From a virus: a stretch of DNA of 64,000 nucleotides. The number at the start of each line of letters is the position of its first letter. The first letter of the stretch is position 1. A model generated the notes under the pieces. It did not search any database and was not told the origin of the DNA. It saw only the letters and a list, made by a program, of their open reading frames with translations. Shown one piece after another: positions 52,651 to 58,520 of this stretch. Position numbers and translations under genes: made by a program. The stretch spans positions 1 through 64,000 of the IMG/VR virus record IMGVR_UViG_3300027513_000014; one strand, written 5' to 3'.

Positions 52651-52842
52651 TTAAGCACTCCCTTGGATTGGTACTCTCAGAATGGTTTGGTTCGCTCCCC
52701 GTTTTTGGTTCTCTCGCTTGGAGTGGCTCGCTCGGAGCTTTTGGTACTCTCGAAGGGCTTGGCTCGCTCGGCCTCGTTTGGTACTCTCAGTCTCATTGGC
52801 TCGCTCGTTGCGTCAGGTTCTCTCAGCATCGCTGGCTCGTTA
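52651..52842. repeat. TIGR-like array 2 (upstream of tasA)
   Basis: Same alternating pattern. R1 starts: 52669, 52706, 52742, 52779, 52815 (TGGTACTCTC, TGGTTCTCTC, AGGTTCTCTC). R2 starts: 52688, 52724, 52760, 52797 (TGGCTCGCTC, one TGGTTCGCTC), closed by degenerate R2 at 52651 (TTAAGCACTC, in the tasA ribosome-binding region) and 52833 (TGGCTCGTTA, running into palindrome copy 27). Spacer pairs around each R1: ccttggat/agaatggtt, cccgtttt/gcttggag, ggagcttt/gaagggct, ggcctcgtt/agtctcat, gttgcgtc/agcatcgc. Period 36-37 nt. All spacers differ from each other and from array 1, giving five more guide units. Confidence 0.85.
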
Positions 52843-52856
52843 CCATTTACGGTAAC
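52839..52856. repeat. dispersed palindrome, copy 27 (array boundary)
   Basis: GTTACCATTTACGGTAAC. It ends array 2 and contains the stop codon of the zinc-ribbon gene at 52847. Confidence 0.9.
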
Positions 52857-53173
52857 TCGGTTCGTTCACCCACAATCCATGACATATGCGTATTACCCTT
52901 GTGCTGTGCGATCTGCAGTAGGAGATTGTAACCGCAATTTTCGCACCAAAAATTAATTGACAGCCCATCACGTCTGCTGCTTGGATTGCCGCAATCGTAT
53001 GACGTAGCCATGCTCACATTCACCTCGTTATCGATGCGAACCACACGTGTCATAGGGTTATCTTCCGGCCTGTCGAAGACAGTTACACGTTCATGGTGCA
53101 AGTAGTTATTATCGCAACGTGGACAGATTAGCTCGTTATCTTTCAGTCGCACATTTGCATCTACCATCGTCAT
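52847..53173 (-). CDS. zinc-ribbon protein (108 aa)
   Basis: 108 residues, start overlapping the helicase stop (ATGA). CPRC near residue 18 and FWCENCGYN near 78 form a four-Cys zinc ribbon, with a charged middle. The second knuckle resembles that of the nested gene at 49830-50048. The last codons (ELP-stop) are made by palindrome copy 27. May be an accessory to replication; function unknown. Confidence 0.68.
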   Translation of the reverse strand: MTMVDANVRLKDNELICPRCDNNYLHHERVTVFDRPEDNPMTRVVRIDNEVNVSMATSYDCGNPSSRRDGLSINFWCENCGYNLLLQIAQHKGNTHMSWIVGERTELP

Positions 53174-54738
53174 ACCACTAAGCTTTGCGTTGCCGTTTCA
53201 AACAGGTCCAAAAGCTCACTCTGGACGTTCTGCTTATTGCGCAGCAGAGTGTAAATCCTCTTCTCTACAGGAGTCCCCTGAAAATGTAGGTAGAGCTGTT
53301 TGTGCTTTTGGCCAACTCTACGTATTCGCATATTAGCCTGTTCATAAATTTCGAGGGAAGTAACAGGACTAAACCAAATGATAGTGTCGGCAGCAGTAAG
53401 AGTAAGCCCATGCGCGAGGCATTGCGGGTGAGCCGCAAGTACAGAATATTTACTGGTGTTCTGGAAAAGGTTAAAAATTTCCCCTCTTTCATTGGCGGAA
53501 GTGTCGCCAGATACAACCGCATGGTCTATCCCCTCGTTCTCAAGAGCCGTAGCTATGCCTGCCAGTGCATGCTTGAACGGCGCAAATACTAGCTTCTTGC
53601 CTCCTGCAGAAAGCACAACATCAATGAGTGCGCTAATCCTGTTCTCGTTATCCAGTGTTGCCGATTTTCTATCGGGATCGTTTAGATACACATAGCCCCC
53701 GGACACCTGGAGCAGCTTGGACATGCACGCGCCAGCGTTGGCGGCAGTGATCTCCCCGCTTTGCACAGCAGCATAACAATGCGCTGCCATTTGCTTGTAG
53801 ACCTTGGCTTGCAGCGGCCCCAAGGGCACGTCAATCGTCTGATTTACCGCTTCCGGTAACTCCACCACGTCATCGAGCGTGAACCTCACGGCAGGTTGTA
53901 ATGCTCTAAACGCTTTCTCCGTAGCATCAGCCTTCGGTGCCCATTTGAACTGCGACACGCGAATCATTAAATCTTCACGGAAGTGTTTGAAATACCTCGG
54001 CACACGTTGAGGGGTAATGATGGAAGACTGCGCCCATGCGTCAGTAGCAGCATTAGGGATAGGAGAACCGGTCATCCCCCAAATCCACTTGAACCGTTGT
54101 GCTTCCTTACGCAGAGTTTTAGTACGGGTTGCCATCCCGTTGCGGTAGACCGCCAACTCATCGATCACCAACGTGTCAATGTCCGCGCGTGCCCGCAGCT
54201 CGTCCAGGATGGTCTTGAAGCCATCGTGATTAATGATGTATATGTCTGCGCTGGTATCCTGCAAAGCTGCGATTCTCTTTGCCTTGGTGCCGTGCAGCAC
54301 TTGATACTTGCGATCCGGCAGCGTGGCGAATATCTCCCTCGCCCACGTGAAGTTAAGCGTGGACAGCGGCGCGATCACTAAGAGTTTTTGCGCCAGACCA
54401 GACTTATTCAAGTAATCCCACGCCCATAGAGCACTGCGGGTCTTGCCCGTCCCCATGGAGTTCAAACAATAGGCCCGGTCGTGCATCGTCAGCATTGCCG
54501 CTGTCTTAAGCTGTGCATCAAACGGCGGCTCACCTATTGGATGCGGCCAGACATAATGCGTCAGAATCGGGCTTGGCGCATCGTAGCCCATCCGGCGTAG
54601 CATAAAGGTCGCTTGTGGTTCGTGCGGCACGAGCACGTAACCATTTAGCGTTTTAGCCTCGGGGAACAACGACACGACTGCCGGCGCTGTTGGGACGCCT
54701 AGCAGTTTATGTTTTTGACTTACCTGAACCTGGATCAT
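53170..54738 (-). CDS. SF2 (SNF2/DEAD-like) helicase
   Basis: 522 residues. Motif I NSMGTGKT (about 94-101), motif Ia VIAPLSTL, motif II DELA (about 193), motif III MTGSPI, motif V-like IIWFSP, and motif VI ANMRIRRVGQ (about 475) are all present, in the order of SNF2-family ATPases. Such phage proteins act in recombination or DNA remodelling. Start leader GGAGGTAACCCACAATG gives a strong ribosome-binding site. Confidence 0.85.
   Translation of the reverse strand: MIQVQVSQKHKLLGVPTAPAVVSLFPEAKTLNGYVLVPHEPQATFMLRRMGYDAPSPILTHYVWPHPIGEPPFDAQLKTAAMLTMHDRAYCLNSMGTGKTRSALWAWDYLNKSGLAQKLLVIAPLSTLNFTWAREIFATLPDRKYQVLHGTKAKRIAALQDTSADIYIINHDGFKTILDELRARADIDTLVIDELAVYRNGMATRTKTLRKEAQRFKWIWGMTGSPIPNAATDAWAQSSIITPQRVPRYFKHFREDLMIRVSQFKWAPKADATEKAFRALQPAVRFTLDDVVELPEAVNQTIDVPLGPLQAKVYKQMAAHCYAAVQSGEITAANAGACMSKLLQVSGGYVYLNDPDRKSATLDNENRISALIDVVLSAGGKKLVFAPFKHALAGIATALENEGIDHAVVSGDTSANERGEIFNLFQNTSKYSVLAAHPQCLAHGLTLTAADTIIWFSPVTSLEIYEQANMRIRRVGQKHKQLYLHFQGTPVEKRIYTLLRNKQNVQSELLDLFETATQSLVV
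53843..53860. repeat. loose palindrome copy (in CDS)
   Basis: TTTACCGCTTCCGGTAAC in the helicase gene, coding for ELPEAVN on the minus strand. Confidence 0.6.
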
Positions 54739-54744
54739 TGTGGG

Positions 54745-54930
54745 TTACCTCCAATATCCAAAATACTCTGCCAGTTTCTGCACAAGTAATTTTTTCGTCA
54801 ACTCCTGCTTATCATATTTGTTGACGAGCGTGCGTATTTTGGCTCGCACCTTAGCTTGCTGTTGCTGCTTGTTTCGTTCGTATTGCAAGAACCCGGCATG
54901 TGCCACTGGGTCTTCGATCAACTTGATCAT
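54745..54930 (-). CDS. small basic helical protein (61 aa)
   Basis: 61 residues, Lys/Gln-rich, helical (ERNKQQQQAKVRAKIRTLV). Its ATG overlaps the stop of the 54-residue gene upstream (ATGA). Leader GAAGGATGACCCACAAATG matches the conserved leader context. Possibly nucleic-acid binding; function unknown. Confidence 0.65.
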   Translation of the reverse strand: MIKLIEDPVAHAGFLQYERNKQQQQAKVRAKIRTLVNKYDKQELTKKLLVQKLAEYFGYWR

Positions 54931-55091
54931 TTGTGGGTCATCCTTCTTTTTGCGAAAGCTCTTGCCCGTTTAAGGGCTTCTTGTTCTTCGGGTTTCAGTC
55001 TGAACCTTTCAGGGATAAGCGGGCACCAATCATAGGAGTGGGCTCGTCCGCATACGATACACTTGCTCTTCGCTGTAGTCTGGTCCTGCAT
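54927..55091 (-). CDS. small Cys-rich protein (54 aa)
   Basis: 54 residues. KCIVCGRAHSYDWCP gives three Cys and one His of a possible zinc knuckle, then a basic helical tail. It overlaps the end of the VRR-NUC gene by 62 bp in another frame and ends with an ATGA overlap with the next gene. The junction and the Cys motif support it; the ribosome-binding site is weak. Confidence 0.5.
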   Translation of the reverse strand: MQDQTTAKSKCIVCGRAHSYDWCPLIPERFRLKPEEQEALKRARAFAKRRMTHK

Positions 55092-55377
55092 GTTGCTCAA
55101 GCCAGTGTTCCAGTTGATCTGCTTCCACCACCGTGCGTATCACCACACACTCCCCGCCCGCCTCACGTATTTTCTTCATGCATAGTTCCTGTAGCTTGGT
55201 GGGTTTCTTATCCTCGCCACCCTTTGCCTCGATGCCAAAGAATTTACCCTTGTAGCAAACGAGATAGTCCAACGTTCTCGCGCCCATCCCCATTTGCACC
55301 GGGGCAAAATAATAAGCCCCCATCCGATCAAGGACTTCTTTCACCCGCTTTTTCACTCGGGATTCTGGAGTTGCCAT
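55030..55377 (-). CDS. VRR-NUC domain nuclease
   Basis: 115 residues, a stand-alone VRR-NUC (PD-(D/E)xK) domain: ESRVKKRVKEVL, then GARTLDYLV with catalytic Asp, GIEAKGG with Glu-x-Lys, and a C-terminal LQELCMKKIREAGG helix. Stand-alone phage VRR-NUC proteins are structure-selective nucleases, probably acting on branched replication intermediates. It overlaps both neighbours. Confidence 0.85.
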   Translation of the reverse strand: MATPESRVKKRVKEVLDRMGAYYFAPVQMGMGARTLDYLVCYKGKFFGIEAKGGEDKKPTKLQELCMKKIREAGGECVVIRTVVEADQLEHWLEQHAGPDYSEEQVYRMRTSPLL

Positions 55378-55847
55378 GTTCGCCCTTTCTCAAACGTTCC
55401 CCAACGCCTCATTCGATCAAAGGCGAGCGCCATACTAATATCGAGAGCTTCAGCCCACTCGCTAAGCGTTCCAATTTTTCCATTTTCGTCAATCCAACGT
55501 TTTGTGTTTCTTTTATTTTTCTGGTTTTCACTATGGGTAGTCCATCTAGTGTTAGCTGGTTCATAGTTACCATATGGATCAGGGTATCGATCAAGCTGGT
55601 AATCGGGTGACGGCTTTAGCCCCATATCCTCTATAAAGTTTTCGTAGCTTGCACGCCATCTGTCACACACAGTGACACCTATCCCGCCATACTTTAGATA
55701 ATCTTTACGGTTAGAGTTGAAGCAGCGGGCAATCATTGTTCTCCAGATGGCATGCTCTGAACTTTCTACACCACCTAAATAGGCACCGTGTTTTATGCGG
55801 CTAACCATCCAAGCCGGTCGTTTATCTACGGCGACCTTTCCGCCCAT
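55353..55847 (-). CDS. HNH/AP2-like homing-type endonuclease
   Basis: 164 residues. The region WRTMIARCFN, YGGIGVTVCDRW, YENFIEDMG, QLDRYPDPYGNYEPANTRW, then HSENQKNKR is the pattern of a large class of phage HNH-like proteins with a split zinc-like core, often mobile. The C-terminal part has a helix-turn-helix-like stretch (TLSEWAEALDI). GGGGAGG lies 10 nt before the ATG. A free-standing homing endonuclease is plausible. Confidence 0.72.
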   Translation of the reverse strand: MGGKVAVDKRPAWMVSRIKHGAYLGGVESSEHAIWRTMIARCFNSNRKDYLKYGGIGVTVCDRWRASYENFIEDMGLKPSPDYQLDRYPDPYGNYEPANTRWTTHSENQKNKRNTKRWIDENGKIGTLSEWAEALDISMALAFDRMRRWGTFEKGRTWQLQNPE

Positions 55848-55863
55848 TGTTCGTAATCCTCCC

Positions 55864-56103
55864 CTAGTTACCGTTAACGGTAATCAGAGCGCGGATGGTG
55901 GCGGCTATGTCAAAATCGTAGCCGGCGCGAGGGTCCTCCGCCACCTTCGCCGCCCGCTCCAGTGCAGCGGCTTCGATGAGAGGAGTGACAGCGGCGAGGA
56001 TAGGCTCTACCGGACCAATGAAGACGTGCCAGCGGGCTTCGGGAATCTTAGTATCCCTGCACATCGCCCGCGCCGCAGCTTCTATGATGGCTGGATCGGT
56101 CAC
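55864..56103 (-). CDS. small paralogous protein A (79 aa)
   Basis: 79 residues, Ala-rich helical. The N-terminus MTDPAIIEAAARA and centre AAVTPLIEAAALE match the next gene upstream, so the two are tandem duplicates. The last six residues (ITVNGN) and stop come from palindrome copy 28. Common small phage family; function unknown. Confidence 0.65.
   Translation of the reverse strand: MTDPAIIEAAARAMCRDTKIPEARWHVFIGPVEPILAAVTPLIEAAALERAAKVAEDPRAGYDFDIAATIRALITVNGN
55867..55884. repeat. dispersed palindrome, copy 28 (in CDS)
   Basis: GTTACCGTTAACGGTAAT, forming the C-terminal codons of the paralogue gene. Confidence 0.9.
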
Positions 56104-56375
56104 TTTGCCTCCTGCTTCAGAGCGCGAATGGCGGCGGCGATCTGACTGCCGTAATAGCGATCGTTGTGGATGTCGTGACCGTCTTTGTCTGCTTCAAATG
56201 CCCTTGCCGCCTTCTCCAGTGCAGAGGCTTCGATCAGGGGAGTAACGGCGGCGACGACGAGGGCAGCAAGATCGAGGTTGACGCGGGCAGCAATATAGAG
56301 GTGACGCTCATCCTCTCCGGGCCAGACATATTCTACTAGCGCCCGCGCCGCAGCTTCTATAATAGGATCAGTCAT
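56100..56375 (-). CDS. small paralogous protein B (91 aa)
   Basis: 91 residues, clearly related to its neighbour (MTDPIIEAAARA; AAVTPLIEASALEKAA). ATGA overlaps on both sides. The duplicates differ in the middle segment. Function unknown. Confidence 0.65.
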   Translation of the reverse strand: MTDPIIEAAARALVEYVWPGEDERHLYIAARVNLDLAALVVAAVTPLIEASALEKAARAFEADKDGHDIHNDRYYGSQIAAAIRALKQEAK

Positions 56376-56626
56376 CGGCTCACCGGACGTATGCCCGTTG
56401 GTATACGAAACTCATCGTCCAGGTCAGGCGCTTGCGGCAGCTGCACGATGTGCGCAGATGAAGTTGGTATGTAACTGGTCGGCTCGTAGCGAGCTTGAAG
56501 CCGATCGGCCTCAACCTTGATATGGTTGATCGTAAGGTTGAACTCCTCCTTCAGGGCCTGTAACTCAAGGATTAGATCATGCTGGCGCTGAATTGCATCG
56601 GAGATGCGAGCTACAAGATCGTTCAT
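56372..56626 (-). CDS. small coiled-coil protein (84 aa)
   Basis: 84 residues; residues about 5-45 form a helical heptad-like stretch (ISDAIQRQHDLILELQALKE), then a Pro/Ser tail. Coupled to the next gene by an ATGA overlap. Function unknown. Confidence 0.6.
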   Translation of the reverse strand: MNDLVARISDAIQRQHDLILELQALKEEFNLTINHIKVEADRLQARYEPTSYIPTSSAHIVQLPQAPDLDDEFRIPTGIRPVSR

Positions 56627-57001
56627 TTACCAGCCCTCGTGTATGCGAGTTCTGAGAGTAAAGCCCATCAATGGCCAAAGCTGGCGAATCGCGTCTTCGT
56701 AGGCGAGACTCTTGCCAAGATCAGCATTGTAGTTTGCTTCTGAAGCGGGAGCACTCTTGCCGATGACGGTGAAGCCGTTGCGCATAACTAACAGGCAAAT
56801 GCTAAGCACGGCGAGACTGCCCCCGATAGTGGCAGATGTAACGAGATTGTCTCCGTGCAAATCAGTAGTTGGCGTATCGGCAACTATGCGCTCGCCCGTA
56901 GTATAGAACTTGAAAACGATATTGTTCTCGATGTCGGCGAGTGAAATACGTGGTGCCGTAGCGTTAGCAGCAGCTGCAGTCTCAGTATCTTCTATGCTCA
57001 C
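56627..57001 (-). CDS. hypothetical protein with hydrophobic segment
   Basis: 124 residues from a GTG at 56999-57001, chosen because GGAGGGTATC precedes it and it overlaps the previous stop (GTGA); a longer frame is open upstream but runs through the neighbour. A hydrophobic segment (about 75-97, with AVLSICLLVM) may cross the membrane. Function unknown. Confidence 0.55.
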   Translation of the reverse strand: MSIEDTETAAAANATAPRISLADIENNIVFKFYTTGERIVADTPTTDLHGDNLVTSATIGGSLAVLSICLLVMRNGFTVIGKSAPASEANYNADLGKSLAYEDAIRQLWPLMGFTLRTRIHEGW

Positions 57002-57228
57002 GATACCCTCCAAATCCGCATGCCATCGGATGTCGTTCTGGTCCGGTAGTTCCACCCCGGATTAAGTTTCTTGTAATTCAGCGCGTGCGAGCGGGCGAGC
57101 TGCTTACTCGAACCCGCCACGACGAAACTGTCGCCAACTTCCATCGACGCAAAAGGATACTTCGCTGCCCTTGCGCCGGTTGGCAGGGGGATACCCTTCT
57201 CAACAACTATTTCTTCCATCATTTCCAT
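56998..57228 (-). CDS. small phage protein, DUF7303-like
   Basis: 76 residues. The pattern AAKYPFASMEVGDSF followed by NPGWNYRTRTT is common to many small phage proteins (the PF-x-x-ME-x-GDSF type). AGGACA precedes the ATG; an in-frame ATG two codons later is the alternative. Function unknown. Confidence 0.7.
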   Translation of the reverse strand: MEMMEEIVVEKGIPLPTGARAAKYPFASMEVGDSFVVAGSSKQLARSHALNYKKLNPGWNYRTRTTSDGMRIWRVS

Positions 57229-57243
57229 TGTCCTACGCCCTTC

Positions 57244-57261
57244 GTTACTTTTAACGGTAAC
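57244..57261. repeat. dispersed palindrome, copy 29
   Basis: GTTACTTTTAACGGTAAC, 15 bp upstream of the start at 57228. Confidence 0.92.
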
Positions 57262-57370
57262 AGGTAAAGTGGAGCCGGTGACTCATGGAACAGTAATGGC
57301 CCCGGCCCCACCCACGCACATCGCATCCATCCACAGCGAAAGATACGAGCGGCGCGTGTTCAATGTCCAT
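57251..57370 (-). CDS. possible small protein (39 aa)
   Basis: A 39-codon frame starting at 57368-57370 overlaps the end of the nuclease gene by 11 bp and stops inside palindrome copy 29. It has several Cys and His residues. No good ribosome-binding site; may be spurious. Confidence 0.3.
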   Translation of the reverse strand: MDIEHAPLVSFAVDGCDVRGWGRGHYCSMSHRLHFTCYR

Positions 57371-58046
57371 GATACTCACACGATGACACTGGGCACCAGC
57401 GGCGGCATAGCGCTCCTGGGCGAGGTGGATAATTCTTCGTGTTGTATGCCAGCTCCAGAGCCTCGATACGCGGCCAGATGCCACGCCACACCGACACCAT
57501 GTCTTTACGATCGAAGTCCTTGCGTGACGATACGTTTGGGCCTTCCTTCAGCCAGATGAACTCTGTGCGGAGCTTGTGTATTTGCGGAAGATGCGCGAAA
57601 CAACACGATGCCAGCAGAGCCAGCTGCTGCGAATCATCGATCAGCTTCCCGGTCTTCCAATCCAGGCTCAACGCCACCGGCTCTTTTATGCCTATCACGT
57701 CAGCCTTGGTGCGGAACCAAGCATTACTATCGTAGTAACCGCACGCTGAAAAGTTTTTATCAATCGCCAGCTTCTGCTCGACAAGTATCTGGTCGTACTT
57801 GATCTCTTTTAGCTTATCGAGCCAGCTTTGTAGCGCTGGCATACCGATAGGCAGCTTGGTGCCCTTCGTAAGATAAAGCTCTGCGGCTTTATGCACCTCG
57901 TTGCCCCAACTCAGCGCTTCGGACTCGGCTTCCCGGAAGTTTTTCGTAACATCGACTTCGTTATATCGACGGGGGCAAGTCTCGAAATTCTTTAGCTTGC
58001 TGTAGCTCCAGCTAAATGGCTTCTGGTCCAGTGTTTGCACGTTCAT
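57360..58046 (-). CDS. RecB/Cas4-like PD-(D/E)xK nuclease with Fe-S cysteines
   Basis: 228 residues from the ATG at 58044-58046, 2 nt after the previous stop. SYSKLKNFETCPRRY, KADVIGI and LDWKTGK give the QxxxxY-type and catalytic residues of RecB-family nucleases. The first Cys (TCP) and three near the C-terminus (CRRWCPVSSC) match the Fe-S cluster of Cas4/AddB-type exonucleases. Probably a recombination exonuclease. The frame is open further upstream but that part overlaps the wHTH gene. Confidence 0.82.
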   Translation of the reverse strand: MNVQTLDQKPFSWSYSKLKNFETCPRRYNEVDVTKNFREAESEALSWGNEVHKAAELYLTKGTKLPIGMPALQSWLDKLKEIKYDQILVEQKLAIDKNFSACGYYDSNAWFRTKADVIGIKEPVALSLDWKTGKLIDDSQQLALLASCCFAHLPQIHKLRTEFIWLKEGPNVSSRKDFDRKDMVSVWRGIWPRIEALELAYNTKNYPPRPGALCRRWCPVSSCEYHGH

Positions 58047-58048
58047 CG

Positions 58049-58324
58049 TTAATGCTCGCGATCTGCCAGTATCTGTCGGATTTTGGCTTTGGTTTCTGAG
58101 GTTAACCAATAACCCAGACCGCGTTTAGCTTCAATATTTATATTATATGTCTCCAGTGATTTCCTTAATCTATGCACCGCTACACGAACTTCTGTGCCAA
58201 CGCTCAAGCGTTCGTAAATCACCTGGGATGCTACAACTTCCATGCTTAATAAGAGTAGCATTAGGCTAGCTTGCTGCGGTGATAGCCTGAAAGTCAGACG
58301 TAGTTTTATGCTTTCATCGGACAT
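58049..58324 (-). CDS. winged-helix regulator (OmpR/PhoB-type C-terminal domain)
   Basis: 91 residues from the ATG at 58322-58324 (GAGAAGG 8 nt upstream). RVAVHRLRKSLE followed by IEAKRGLGYWL is the recognition helix and beta-hairpin wing of the OmpR/PhoB family; there is no receiver domain. A dimer of such a protein is one candidate for binding the dispersed palindrome, which is speculation. It has its own promoter-like sequence upstream. Confidence 0.72.
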   Translation of the reverse strand: MSDESIKLRLTFRLSPQQASLMLLLLSMEVVASQVIYERLSVGTEVRVAVHRLRKSLETYNINIEAKRGLGYWLTSETKAKIRQILADREH

Positions 58325-58347
58325 TGATTCGGCCTTCTCTACAGTAA

Positions 58348-58375
58348 ATGATACCATATCTGCAACCGTAATCAA
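58348..58375 (-). promoter_or_regulatory. promoter for the wHTH regulator
   Basis: Minus strand TTGATT (58375-58370), 16 bp, TGG-TATCAT (extended -10; TATCAT 58353-58348). It lies just upstream of the chosen start codon, leaving a short leader. Confidence 0.5.
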
Positions 58376-58406
58376 TAAAAATCTTTACTGTTCACGATAA
58401 TGTGAT

Positions 58407-58520
58407 TTACTGGACACTATAGCGAACAGCGAGCACAACCATCAGCACTATGCCTGCCAGCGATACAAGAAGCATCGCCAGAGAGATTAGCTCGATTACA
58501 CGTAGCCGCCGCTCGTTCAT
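58407..58520 (-). CDS. small single-pass membrane protein (37 aa)
   Basis: 37 residues: MNERRLRVIEL then a hydrophobic segment to near the end (AMLLVSLAGIVLMVVLAV). The ATG overlaps the polymerase stop (TAATG) and GGGGAGG lies 7-8 nt upstream inside the polymerase gene. Function unknown. Confidence 0.65.
   Translation of the reverse strand: MNERRLRVIELISLAMLLVSLAGIVLMVVLAVRYSVQ

Noticed and set aside
51633-52842. CRISPR array
   Set aside because: Repeats are only 10 nt, of two alternating kinds, with 8-9-nt spacers; CRISPR repeats and spacers are much longer and of one kind, and no cas gene is present.
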